Assembly (NCBI RefSeq): GCF_904846345.1
Contig: NZ_CAJHAJ010000002.1
Span: forward strand, 186,001-250,000
Direction of reading: 5' to 3'
DNA: 64,000 nucleotides
Source: Psychrobacter maritimus
GTDB taxonomy: Bacteria; Pseudomonadota; Gammaproteobacteria; Pseudomonadales; Moraxellaceae
This document shows, piece after piece, positions 16,598 through 25,188 of the stretch. Position 1 is the first letter of the stretch; each line of letters opens with the position of its first letter. Under the pieces are notes generated by a model. It saw nothing but the letters and a program-made list of their open reading frames with translations, searched no databases and was not told where the DNA came from. The translations under genes and the position numbers were made by a program.

Positions 16598-17506
16598 GTG
16601 ACTTCAGGAAGAAGCGCCAGCGTGCATAGCGCACCTATATACATCTCACCCAAGCACTTTGCCGATTACTTATCGCCTCAGCAAGGCTATTGCCTGTTTT
16701 TAGATATAGATGGCACGCTTGCAGATTTTACCTTGAATCCAAAAGACAGCTTCATTCCTACTACCACCCTAACACTTTTAGAAAAAATACAAAGTCATGG
16801 CGTCAACATCGCTATTGTCACCGGACGCAGTCTAACTGAAGCGAAGCAAATGCTATCTCCTATAAAGCTGCCCATTGCCGCAACCCATGGATTAGAAATG
16901 GCATTTGATGGTATCAGCGCCAGCCTTACGCAGATTAACCTTATTGAACTGAACGCCATTAAGCAGGCTATTCGTCAATCTTGTACGCCTTACGATGATT
17001 TGACAATAGAAGATAAACCTTATTCTATTGCCCTACATTATCGGCAAAATCCTGCGTTAGCTGATGTGGCGTACGCCATTATGTCAACCACGTCAAAAAA
17101 TCATGCTGATTGGTTATTAAAACAGGGCAAATACGTGTGGGAGATAGCGCCCAAAGAGGCCGATAAAGGCACTGCAATTTTAACCTTATTAAAACAAATG
17201 CAGACCAATGATACTCTATGCCCTATTTTTATCGGTGATGATATAACCGATGAAGCAGGGTTTGTTGCCGTACAAGGCAGCAAGCGATTCATAGAAAAAA
17301 TCCATTTAACCAAAGGCATGGGTATCAGGGTAGGTAACGAGTACCAGCAGCCAACGTGCGCCCATTATTATGTTAATAATATTCATGACGTAACAGTTTT
17401 ACTTGAGCGCTTTTTAACTTTTTGTCAAAAACGCAGCACGCTATTGTCTGACCTAACTAATTCCAATGTTCAGATAGTCAGCAAACATTCGAGGCAACTG
17501 ATATGA
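16598..17506 (+). CDS. otsB: Trehalose-6-phosphate phosphatase
   Basis: A 302-residue HAD-superfamily phosphatase that makes trehalose from trehalose 6-phosphate. Motif I is LFLDIDGTLADF with nucleophile Asp36 and acid/base Asp38; motif II is IVTGRS; the trehalose-phosphatase cap segment includes HGLEMAF; motif IV is IFIGDDITDEAGF. The GTG at 16598 is chosen because AAAGGA lies six bases before it; an upstream GTG at 16541 has none. The stop overlaps the otsA start (ATGA), so the pair is translationally coupled. Trehalose protects against osmotic, cold and desiccation stress. Confidence 0.92.
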   Translation: MTSGRSASVHSAPIYISPKHFADYLSPQQGYCLFLDIDGTLADFTLNPKDSFIPTTTLTLLEKIQSHGVNIAIVTGRSLTEAKQMLSPIKLPIAATHGLEMAFDGISASLTQINLIELNAIKQAIRQSCTPYDDLTIEDKPYSIALHYRQNPALADVAYAIMSTTSKNHADWLLKQGKYVWEIAPKEADKGTAILTLLKQMQTNDTLCPIFIGDDITDEAGFVAVQGSKRFIEKIHLTKGMGIRVGNEYQQPTCAHYYVNNIHDVTVLLERFLTFCQKRSTLLSDLTNSNVQIVSKHSRQLI

Positions 17507-19161
17507 GCCGTTTAATCGTCTTATCTAACCGAGTAAAGATGCCCGATAATAATCCTATGGCAGGCGGGCTGGCAGTAGCGCTGCAAGATATGTTAACGGG
17601 CAGTTCAGTCATCTGGATGGGTTGGAATGGTGCCATTATTGATAGCTCTGATGCCGGTGAAATCAATAACTTTAGCAATTATAAACAAGCTGCTATAGCA
17701 AGTCCTCGTATGCAAGGAACGCATGCCGAAGTTACTTATATGACCACCGCCCTTACCACCCAACAATATCAGCATTTTTACTGCGGATTTGCCAATAATG
17801 TGCTGTGGCCAATGCTGCATGAGCAACCTGAGTTAATTAGCCAAGCACCAGAGGACTATGCAGGCTATCAAGATGTAAATCGCCTGTTTGCTCAACAATT
17901 AAAGAGCATTATTCAGCCTGACGATGTGATTTGGGTGCATGACTATCATTTTTTAAGTGTGGCTTATCATTGTAAGAAACTTGGAATAAAAAATCGTATT
18001 GGCTTTTTTTTACATATTCCGTTTGCGCCATTAGCCTTTTGGCAACGGCTTGCTCAAAGCTGTGAGCTGATTAAGCATTTGGCACATTATGATGTGCTTG
18101 GCACCCAAACTCAGCAAGATAAAGCCCATTGTCTTGCCGTTTTTCAGCATTATTTAAAAGATAGCCTTTTAGAAGATAGCTTTGTCGAAGAGAATTTGGT
18201 AGAAGAAAACCCTTTCGAAGATAGTCTGGTAAAAAACAGTCTTTTAGATTTTTTACCCATCAACGTTTTATACTCCAAACAGTCTGTTACTAGAGCGCAT
18301 ACTGCATCTGGTACGCAATTGAAACTTCATTTAGAGTTAAAACCCCAGCATACTTTAATAATTAATGCCTATCCTATCGGCGTCAATGTCACAAAGATTC
18401 AGCAGCAGGTTAGCCATTTATTCTCACCTTTATCCTTATCATCTATCAAGCATATTCAGAATAACGATACGGTAAAGCCCATCTCACAGCGTATTATTGC
18501 GGTTGATAGGATTGATTATTCCAAAGGTTTATTAGAGCGTTTTTCGGGCTATCGCGACTTTTTACAGCAATATCCAGCCTATCAAAATCGGCTGCAATTA
18601 TTACAAATTGCCTGCCCTAGCCGTTTAGATTTACCGACTTATCAGCGACTTTATAAAGAAGTTAAACAAGCGGTTTATAACGTTAACCAGCAATTTTTGC
18701 CTAATACAGATTCTTGGCAAGCAATTGATTATAGCGAAGAAGTATTAAGCCATGAGACCGTGATGACGGCATTTTGCCAAAGTGATATCGGTTGGGTAAA
18801 TTCGCTGCAAGACGGTATGAATCTGGTCGCCAAAGAATATATTGCTGCCCAAAATTCTGATAATCCTGGGGTGCTGATGCTATCACGTTATGCAGGAGCA
18901 GCCGAGCAAATGCAAGCAGCGGTCATTATCGATCCGCACCAGCCAAAAAGCATCATAGAGGGTTTAAAAGCCGCCTTAATAATGCCACTAGGAGAGCGAA
19001 AGTTCCGCTATCAGGCATTATTACAAGGATTGCAGCAAGAGAATTTACATGCTTGGCAGCAAAGCTTTTTAGACGACCTATATTTAGATAACTTATATGA
19101 TAATAAAGGACATCAAACAGACAGCGATTCCCCAGAAGCCGTCCAAATGTCTGGCTCATAA
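17503..19161 (+). CDS. otsA: Trehalose-6-phosphate synthase with an acidic insertion
   Basis: A GT20 glycosyltransferase joining UDP-glucose and glucose 6-phosphate. Recognisable blocks are SRLIVLSNRVKMP, AGGLAVALQDML, VIWVHDYHF, FLHIPFAPLAFWQRL, IAVDRIDYSKGLLERF and DGMNLVAKEYIAAQ. At 552 residues it is about 90 longer than a typical OtsA. Much of the excess is an insertion near residues 220-265 built of related units (LLEDSF, LVEENPFEDS, LVKNSLLD) in an acidic, repetitive pattern. Catalytic parts are intact, so it should be active. It is coupled to otsB and lies 19 bp before the acyl-CoA dehydrogenase gene. Confidence 0.93.
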   Translation: MSRLIVLSNRVKMPDNNPMAGGLAVALQDMLTGSSVIWMGWNGAIIDSSDAGEINNFSNYKQAAIASPRMQGTHAEVTYMTTALTTQQYQHFYCGFANNVLWPMLHEQPELISQAPEDYAGYQDVNRLFAQQLKSIIQPDDVIWVHDYHFLSVAYHCKKLGIKNRIGFFLHIPFAPLAFWQRLAQSCELIKHLAHYDVLGTQTQQDKAHCLAVFQHYLKDSLLEDSFVEENLVEENPFEDSLVKNSLLDFLPINVLYSKQSVTRAHTASGTQLKLHLELKPQHTLIINAYPIGVNVTKIQQQVSHLFSPLSLSSIKHIQNNDTVKPISQRIIAVDRIDYSKGLLERFSGYRDFLQQYPAYQNRLQLLQIACPSRLDLPTYQRLYKEVKQAVYNVNQQFLPNTDSWQAIDYSEEVLSHETVMTAFCQSDIGWVNSLQDGMNLVAKEYIAAQNSDNPGVLMLSRYAGAAEQMQAAVIIDPHQPKSIIEGLKAALIMPLGERKFRYQALLQGLQQENLHAWQQSFLDDLYLDNLYDNKGHQTDSDSPEAVQMSGS

Positions 19162-19180
19162 AAATAACTAGGAGACCCTT

Positions 19181-20332
19181 ATGCTCGCGCTCGAGGCAAA
19201 AAACCCTTTATTATCAGACATAAAATCTGCCATAGAAAATATCATATTTACTGGTAATCAAGACAGCAGCAGATGGCTGATAACCGATAAGCTGCGCCAT
19301 GAGATATTAAAAATCTTAGTGAGCTATAGCGATAAAATTCCTCATCCTGCCAGCGGCACTGGAAGTATCAAAGGAGATAAATACAAAGCTGATAAGGCTC
19401 ACTTAAACACCTTCTCAAACACATTGATTCGTTGGCAAATTTTAGCTTATGTGGCCAGTGTAGATTTAACGATTGCCAAATGGTTTGAATCGCATTTAGA
19501 CGCGTTAAGCATTTTATATGAACTGAGCTATGAGCAAGCAACACAAGGATTATGGGCGGTTTGGGCAGCAGAGGGTCATCCTCTGAGCTATCAGCAAGAC
19601 AAAGTCAGCGGTACAAAAGCATGGTGTTCAGGCGCAAATATTGTTGACCATGGGCTAATGACTTATCGCGATAAGGATGGTCAGGCGCAATTGCTTATGG
19701 TGGATATGCATCAAAATGGCATTAAGATTGATAATAGTGCATGGCAAGCAGTCGGCATGCAGGCTACTGATACGGCAACCATACATCTCGATCAGGTAGT
19801 AGCCAGTAACGTTGGCGCGGCAAATGCGTATCTAGAACGCGTAGGATTTTGGCATGGTGCGGCTGGCGTTGCTGCTTGCTGGTATGGGGCGGCGACTTGT
19901 CTCGCCAGTTATTTAATCAGCGCTTATCAGCAAAAACCAAACGATTATAAAGCCATGTATTTGGGACAAATTGGCACAGCACTGGCTGTCACTCAGCAAT
20001 ACTTTCATCATCTTGCTGAGTTAATAGATAATGAACCAACACAAAGCCATGAGCTTGCCATCCGCCAATTAAGGTCAAACGTTGAACAATTAGCTCGCGA
20101 GGTTATAGAGGTCGTCGGGCAAGCATTGGGCGCCGCACCGTTTTGTAATAACCCTCATTTCGCCAGATTATCTGCCGATTTAACCGTATTTATTCGCCAA
20201 AGTCATGGCGCTTTTGATTTACAGAAAATCGGTGAGCTGTCTAGTATGTTAGCGAGTGAATCCGCTAGCACACTGACTAACGACGACACCAGTGACTTTA
20301 TAAATAGGCAGGAAAATATATGGCAACTGTAA
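19181..20332 (+). CDS. Acyl-CoA dehydrogenase-like flavoprotein
   Basis: A 383-residue member of the acyl-CoA dehydrogenase fold. The central domain has GTKAWCSGANIVDHG, equivalent to the flavin-contacting GxKxWxSGA block, and the C-terminal helical domain ends with FIRQSHGAFDLQKIGEL. The usual catalytic Glu is not obvious in its standard place, so it may act as an oxidase, N-oxygenase or lipid-modifying enzyme rather than in fatty-acid degradation. The ATG follows TAGGAG. Its end overlaps the PIG-L gene by 13 bases. The location among a deacetylase, methyltransferase and glycosyltransferase suggests a biosynthetic task. Confidence 0.8.
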   Translation: MLALEAKNPLLSDIKSAIENIIFTGNQDSSRWLITDKLRHEILKILVSYSDKIPHPASGTGSIKGDKYKADKAHLNTFSNTLIRWQILAYVASVDLTIAKWFESHLDALSILYELSYEQATQGLWAVWAAEGHPLSYQQDKVSGTKAWCSGANIVDHGLMTYRDKDGQAQLLMVDMHQNGIKIDNSAWQAVGMQATDTATIHLDQVVASNVGAANAYLERVGFWHGAAGVAACWYGAATCLASYLISAYQQKPNDYKAMYLGQIGTALAVTQQYFHHLAELIDNEPTQSHELAIRQLRSNVEQLAREVIEVVGQALGAAPFCNNPHFARLSADLTVFIRQSHGAFDLQKIGELSSMLASESASTLTNDDTSDFINRQENIWQL

Positions 20333-21141
20333 TTCCTAGTAAGCCAGCACCTATAAAAAACAACCATCCGATTGTTGGTGACCGCGTTATTGAAGGTGAT
20401 GGCACCAGTTGCGACGCTTGGCAAAATTGGTCAGGGCTGCAAAACATGCCGCGCTTAAATGTAGCGACAAGCTTTCCGGCGCATCAGCGGGTGTGTATTT
20501 TTGCGCCACATCCCGATGATGAGGTTTTGGGCTGCGGTGGGTTGCTACAACATTTAGCCAATAATGGTAATCCAATCCTACTGGTCCATGTAACCAATGG
20601 CACGCAAAGCCATCCTGACTCGCAGATTTATCCTCCGAAAGCGCTTGATATTATCAGGCCGCAAGAAAGCATTGCAGCGTTAGAGGCATTAGGTATATCT
20701 CATCAAGTCAAGGTTATTTCTATGCATCTAACCGATGGCGACGTGTTTGCTGAGCAGGCACAGTTTCACCAAAAATTAGCAGCAATTATTCAACCTGAGG
20801 ATGTTTTGGTAACGCCCTTTATTCACGACGGGCATCCTGACCACGAGGCAACAGGGCAAGTGGTCGCTGCATTTGCCAAGCAGCACCGTTTAGCCTGTTA
20901 TCAAGTATTAATTTGGGCGTGGCATTGGGCAACACCTGCTGACAGCCTTATTCCTTGGAGCTGTGCTTTCAAAGTAGATTTAACGCCCGAACAATTAAAG
21001 CGTAAATCCCAAGCCATTCATTGCTTTACCAGCCAAATTACCATTGATGAAAGTACAGGCAATCCGCCCATTTTATCGGCTCAAACCATTGCCAGAATTA
21101 GCCAACCATGGGAGGTTTATTTATATGAGCCAATACCATAA
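20320..21141 (+). CDS. PIG-L/LmbE-family deacetylase
   Basis: A 273-residue zinc enzyme of the family that removes acetyl groups from N-acetylglucosamine-containing glycolipids and small glycosides. The metal-binding motif PHPDDEVLG is at about residues 63-71, and the later HDGHPDHEATG carries further ligands. The ATG follows AGGAAAATAT and lies inside the end of the previous gene; its own end overlaps the methyltransferase gene by 17 bases. With a NodS-like methyltransferase next door it may de-acetylate and then N-methylate an amino sugar. Confidence 0.88.
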   Translation: MATVIPSKPAPIKNNHPIVGDRVIEGDGTSCDAWQNWSGLQNMPRLNVATSFPAHQRVCIFAPHPDDEVLGCGGLLQHLANNGNPILLVHVTNGTQSHPDSQIYPPKALDIIRPQESIAALEALGISHQVKVISMHLTDGDVFAEQAQFHQKLAAIIQPEDVLVTPFIHDGHPDHEATGQVVAAFAKQHRLACYQVLIWAWHWATPADSLIPWSCAFKVDLTPEQLKRKSQAIHCFTSQITIDESTGNPPILSAQTIARISQPWEVYLYEPIP

Positions 21142-21898
21142 ATCTACGCCGGAAATAGATTTTGCAAAGCCCTCAATGGTTTCTAAAAATAAAACGGCTG
21201 ACTGCTCCCATACTGATACGCAAATGCAAGCTGCCAACTATGCAGAAACCTATTTTGATGCTTTATATAGCGATAATAATGACCCTTGGCAGTATCAGAC
21301 CCGCTGGTACGAAAAGCGTAAACGCGATATGTGTCTTGCTGTATTACCAAAAGCACAATATCACAATGCCATTGAATTAGGCTGCGGAAATGGCGTGTTT
21401 AGTGCGTTACTTGCGCCTCGCTGCCATGCTTTGTTAAGTATGGACGGTAATAGCCAAGCAGTTCAGCTTGCAAAACAACATTTGGCAGAGTCCGCGCATG
21501 TAAATGTCATACAAGGAGTCATTCCTGACGCCTTACCGACTGCTCAGCCAATCTTTGATTTAATTATTATTAGTGAAATTTTATATTATTTATCGCCCAA
21601 TGATATTGAGACAGTTATTACTTGGATTCAGAAAAACCTTACTGTAGGTGGTACATTACTATGCTGTCATTGGCGTTATGCCATTGATGGCTTTGTGATG
21701 ACGGGTGAAACCGTACATCAACGTTTATGCCAAGCGTTTAACAAAGTAAGTAATGAGGTAGAACCTAAGCAGGGACAGCACATCGATACTAAAAATTCAG
21801 CCTTTACCCATCAAAGTGAAATTAACGATAGCGATTTTTTATTAGACGTTTGGCAGTACTCGCCCAAATCAGTCGCCATGCAAGAGAACTTGGTATAA
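21125..21898 (+). CDS. NodS-like SAM-dependent methyltransferase
   Basis: About 257 residues starting at an ATG nine bases after GGGAGG; an earlier in-frame ATG would overlap the PIG-L gene by about 100 bases. The block YAETYFDALYSDNNDPWQY then RWYEKRKRD is characteristic of the NodS group; motif I is AIELGCGNGVFSALLA, and ISEILYYL and LLCCHWR follow. NodS N-methylates de-acetylated chito-oligosaccharides in rhizobia. Pairing of a PIG-L deacetylase with this methyltransferase, sometimes fused in other bacteria as I recall, indicates successive action on one amino-sugar substrate. Confidence 0.85.
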   Translation: MSQYHKSTPEIDFAKPSMVSKNKTADCSHTDTQMQAANYAETYFDALYSDNNDPWQYQTRWYEKRKRDMCLAVLPKAQYHNAIELGCGNGVFSALLAPRCHALLSMDGNSQAVQLAKQHLAESAHVNVIQGVIPDALPTAQPIFDLIIISEILYYLSPNDIETVITWIQKNLTVGGTLLCCHWRYAIDGFVMTGETVHQRLCQAFNKVSNEVEPKQGQHIDTKNSAFTHQSEINDSDFLLDVWQYSPKSVAMQENLV

Positions 21899-21932
21899 GA
21901 GGATATGACAACGAGTAAACCTAGGCGGATAT

Positions 21933-22640
21933 ATGGATGATATGAAAATTGGCATTGTCATTCCTGCTCATAACGAAGCAATGACTATTACTAAATGCTT
22001 AGCATCGGTGCAAACTGCCATTGAGCAGCTGCCTTCTACCATTACCGCGACTATGCTTGTCGTGCTCGATAGCTGTCGCGATAATACGCTTACATTGGTT
22101 GAAAGTATGCGGGTCAAGAGCGCTGACGTGGATTATCTATGCTGTGGCTATCTATGCTGTGATTACCAATGTGTGGGACAAGTACGGGATTTAGGCATTC
22201 GCCATGCTATCGCCTCTGGCGCGACATGGCTTGCCTGTACAGACGCTGATTCAGTCGTCACCTCAGATTGGCTGATACAGCAAATCGCCCATATCAACAC
22301 TCAGCCTACTGATATGATATGCGGCGTAGTGAGCGTTGATAGTTGGGCGCATTTAACGCCGCAGACGCGCGAGGATTATATGGCTCATTATCAAGATAAA
22401 ATGGGACATCGTCATATTCATGGGGCAAACTTAAGTTTTAGCGCTGAGGCTTATCTTGCCGTTGGTGGTTTTGCGCCATTACGCTGCCACGAAGATGTCG
22501 ATTTGGTAAAAAGGTTTGAGAGTAAAGGCTATGCCATCACTTGGAGCAATCGCGTTCGAGTTATTACTAGCAGCCGCTTACAAGCTCGAGCAACAGAAGG
22601 TTTTGCCGCGTTTTTAGCCAATTTAGAAACTAATAATTGA
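21933..22640 (+). CDS. Family 2 glycosyltransferase
   Basis: A 235-residue GT-A enzyme beginning MDDMKIGIVIPAHNEAM, with the nucleotide-sugar Asp in VVLDSCRDNT, the metal motif DAD in LACTDADSVV and a later EDVDL acceptor-side block. No membrane helix is seen. It closes the ots-to-glycosyltransferase run, 34 bp after the methyltransferase. At residues about 68-77 a 15-bp duplication in the gene (22134-22163) produces YLCCG-YLCCD, an odd cysteine cluster not expected in this family. The downstream gene is on the opposite strand. Confidence 0.85.
   Translation: MDDMKIGIVIPAHNEAMTITKCLASVQTAIEQLPSTITATMLVVLDSCRDNTLTLVESMRVKSADVDYLCCGYLCCDYQCVGQVRDLGIRHAIASGATWLACTDADSVVTSDWLIQQIAHINTQPTDMICGVVSVDSWAHLTPQTREDYMAHYQDKMGHRHIHGANLSFSAEAYLAVGGFAPLRCHEDVDLVKRFESKGYAITWSNRVRVITSSRLQARATEGFAAFLANLETNN
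22134..22163 (+). repeat. In-frame 15-bp tandem duplication inside glycosyltransferase gene
   Basis: TATCTATGCTGTG occurs at 22134-22146 and again at 22149-22161, period 15 bp, doubling a YLCC segment of the protein. Confidence 0.7.
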
Positions 22641-22683
22641 CAGTAATGTTTAAAAATCCTGCTAACGGCTACGAGTTTAGCAG

Positions 22684-23754
22684 TTAGCTTATAGGAGCAG
22701 AGCGAATATGAGCGGCGGGGAAAACGGCGCTAAATGTCGAGCCTTTGCCTTCTGACGATTCAATTTGCAAAGTCGTGTCATATTGATATAACACATGCTT
22801 TACAATCGCCAGCCCCAGCCCCGTACCCCCTGTTGCACGGCTGCGCCCGCTATCCACTCGGTAAAAACGCTCGGTCAACCGTGCGACATGCTCCGGCGCA
22901 ATCCCAATACCATCATCGGTGACGGCAAACCGACAGCCTTCTGCAGTTTTTGCCCAGCTGATGACGATATTACCTGCTTTTGGCGTGTATTTAATCGCAT
23001 TAATCACCAAATTGGATAACGCACTGTTCAAATACATCTCCGAGCCATAAAGACCATCATAGGTATCTATCTGTAAATGCAGCGTATGGCCATATTCTTG
23101 GTTGTAAGCCTGTGCGTCGTCATAGACATGGGTAAGCAGCTTGGTCATATCAATATAATGCAGCTCATGCGTCTCTTCGATTTCAATCCGAGACAGCAGC
23201 AGCAAGTCATTGACCACTCTATTCATGCGCGCGGTCTGCTGCGTCATTAATTCAAAGCCGCGTCGCCATTGCCGCGGCATATCTTCCTGATCTGAAAAAT
23301 TCTCCAGATAGCCCATCAGTACAGTCAATGGCGTTCGTAACTCATGCGAGACATTTGCCACAAAGTCGCGGCGCATTTGCTCTAGATGTTGTAAGCGGGT
23401 CACATCATAAATAATCAGCAGCTTTTCATCGCCAAAAGGCGTGAGCTCACATTTAAGATAACGGTTAGGGTCTTGCCATGACTTCATATGTACACCATCA
23501 TTGGGTGTCACCATGCTCTGATAGTATTGCCGAAACTCAGGAACGTTAATAAAGTCAAAAATACTTTTGCCATGATCCGCTGACTGCAACAATAACAAAT
23601 CCTCGGCGGCCTGATTCCACCACTCCAAACCATCATCGTCATTTAGCAAGATAACCGCATCTCGCAATGCGCGTAAGGCACTTCTGATTTTTTTCAGCTG
23701 ATCGGTGGAGTATTGCTCGATGTCCTGTTGCTCAATGTCCCTTGGCGTTATCAT
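22684..23754 (-). CDS. phoR: Phosphate-regulon sensor kinase PhoR, lacking membrane helices
   Basis: A 356-residue kinase with a PAS domain (about residues 20-125, including ALRDAVILLNDDDGLEWWNQAAEDLL), the DHp helix with the phospho-acceptor His in VANVSHELRTPLTVLMGYLE, and an ATPase domain with NLVINAIKYTP, VTDDGIGIAP and GGTGLGLAIVKHVL. These are PhoR features and phoB is the adjacent upstream gene. PhoR is usually about 430 residues with one or two N-terminal transmembrane helices; here none precede the PAS domain, and no coding sequence for them is found in the 222 bp upstream, which is repetitive and frame-broken. It may be a soluble form that reads Pst/PhoU directly. Confidence 0.88.
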   Translation of the reverse strand: MITPRDIEQQDIEQYSTDQLKKIRSALRALRDAVILLNDDDGLEWWNQAAEDLLLLQSADHGKSIFDFINVPEFRQYYQSMVTPNDGVHMKSWQDPNRYLKCELTPFGDEKLLIIYDVTRLQHLEQMRRDFVANVSHELRTPLTVLMGYLENFSDQEDMPRQWRRGFELMTQQTARMNRVVNDLLLLSRIEIEETHELHYIDMTKLLTHVYDDAQAYNQEYGHTLHLQIDTYDGLYGSEMYLNSALSNLVINAIKYTPKAGNIVISWAKTAEGCRFAVTDDGIGIAPEHVARLTERFYRVDSGRSRATGGTGLGLAIVKHVLYQYDTTLQIESSEGKGSTFSAVFPAAHIRSAPIS

Positions 23755-23976
23755 GTATTTCTCTCTTTTTTATTACCAGTATGATGCTTAGCACTTATTC
23801 TTAGCACTGACTATTCTTAGCACCAAATATTCTCAGTACTTATGCTTCTTAGTTCTTATTATTCTAAATATTTATGACTCTTAGCACTGAATGTTCTTAC
23901 CGCTATTTCGCTACCTTATAAACTACCTTGTAAGCTGCCTTGTAAATAATGGGTTATTTTTTCAAAATCGATAGCG
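23755..23976 (-). repeat. phoB-phoR spacer with degenerate CTTAGCAC repeats
   Basis: CTTAGCAC (GTGCTAAG in the direction of transcription) occurs at about 23787, 23800, 23816 and 23880, with decayed copies between. Stops occur in all frames, so the segment is not a lost part of phoR in its current state. Confidence 0.6.
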
Positions 23977-24675
23977 TTATTCAACCAGACTCGAAAACCG
24001 ATAACCTGTACCGCGAACCGTTTGAATCAAGGCACTACAATCATAAGGCTGTAGTAATTTGCGTAAACGCCGGATGTGCACATCAATCGTGCGATCTTCG
24101 ATATAGACATTGCCGCCCCAGACCTGATCTAACAGCTGGGTGCGCGTATAAGCACGCTCGGGGTGACTCATAAAAAACGCCAGCAAGCGATATTCTGTCG
24201 GCCCGATATCAATGACTTTACTATCAGCGGTGATACGCTGGCTTTTGGGATCTAGGCTAAGCTTGCCTATTTCAATTGGCTTATCACTACTAAGGGCACG
24301 ACTACGACGTAACACGGCTTTGATTCTGGAGATTAATTCACGCGTTGAAAAGGGTTTGGTCATATAGTCATCAGCGCCCGCATCAAGGCCATGAACCTTG
24401 CTATCCTCTTCACTTTTGGCCGTCAGCATAATCACCGGTATCTCAGCCAGCATCTCATCGCTTTTAAGCATGCGGCAAAAATCAATACCACTTTTATCAC
24501 CCGGTAACATCCAATCTAGCAAAATCAACGCGGGTCTATGGTCTACCACTTGTTGATGCGCCTCTGCAACGTCAGCCGCTTGTAAACTCTCAAAGCCCGC
24601 CATCTCTAGCGTCATTACCACCATCTCACGAATTGCAGGTTCATCTTCGACAATCAAAATCTGCTCATTGCGCAT
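23977..24675 (-). CDS. phoB: Phosphate-regulon response regulator PhoB
   Basis: A 232-residue OmpR-family regulator: MRNEQILIVEDEPAIREMV, phospho-acceptor Asp in LILLDWMLPGDKSG, MLTAKSEE and YMTKPFSTREL, then a winged helix with VYIEDRTIDVHIRRLRKLL and TVRGTGYRFS, matching PhoB closely. It is preceded by a Pho box at 24760-24777, so it is autoregulated. It activates pstSCAB-phoU, transcribed divergently, under phosphate starvation. Confidence 0.94.
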   Translation of the reverse strand: MRNEQILIVEDEPAIREMVVMTLEMAGFESLQAADVAEAHQQVVDHRPALILLDWMLPGDKSGIDFCRMLKSDEMLAEIPVIMLTAKSEEDSKVHGLDAGADDYMTKPFSTRELISRIKAVLRRSRALSSDKPIEIGKLSLDPKSQRITADSKVIDIGPTEYRLLAFFMSHPERAYTRTQLLDQVWGGNVYIEDRTIDVHIRRLRKLLQPYDCSALIQTVRGTGYRFSSLVE

Positions 24676-24759
24676 ACCATCGCCTCATTATTGAAAGACA
24701 AAAAATTGGAAAAAAAATACTAAGCCCTTATCAACGCCTGCCCATTAAACGGCTTAATT

Positions 24760-24777
24760 ATGACAGTTTGATGACAC
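24760..24777 (-). promoter_or_regulatory. Pho box for phoB
   Basis: Read on the minus strand the site is GTGTCAT-CAAA-CTGTCAT, the 7-4-7 layout of the PhoB operator. A -10 element TTTAAT (24744-24749) lies exactly 10 bp downstream, as in classic PhoB-activated promoters without a -35. Confidence 0.85.
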
Positions 24778-25012
24778 AGTGACTCGATACGTTAAATGCT
24801 GCGCCTTAAACATTGCAGCTCAAACATGACTTTTTAATCACTGCACTTTAAAAATGGCGCTTTAAAAACTTAGCCTTAAAGCCTTACGCCGCAAAAAGAA
24901 CCAACGGCTCATCATAACGAATTTTGCGCTAGATAGCAGCTGCAATGCGCTTAAACGACTGCTTTATTAGGCTGCGTTTTTAATTGACCAACTTTTTTCA
25001 TAAAAATGTCTT

Positions 25013-25030
25013 ATTTCATCAAACTGTCAT
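25013..25030 (+). promoter_or_regulatory. Pho box for pstS
   Basis: ATTTCAT-CAAA-CTGTCAT in 7-4-7 layout, with CACAAT (25041-25046) as -10 candidate 10 bp downstream and the pstS start 143 bp further on. Confidence 0.8.
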
Positions 25031-25188
25031 ATTTGCTCGGCACAATGTGCTCATTGACCACCGAGCGTCTTTGTAGCAAAACCTTGCTAACCAAACATCG
25101 TTAGCAATACATTACTAAAAACCTGGGCAGCGACATTGTTATTCATAAACGCCCCATACTTAAATCTGATTACTTTTTAGGAGAAATA

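Larger units (their letters stand above)
24676..25188. other. Divergent phoB/pstS control region
   Basis: The 513-bp region between phoB and pstS contains one Pho box for each direction, listed separately. The remaining sequence is AT-rich with no further gene or repeat that I can support. Confidence 0.7.
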
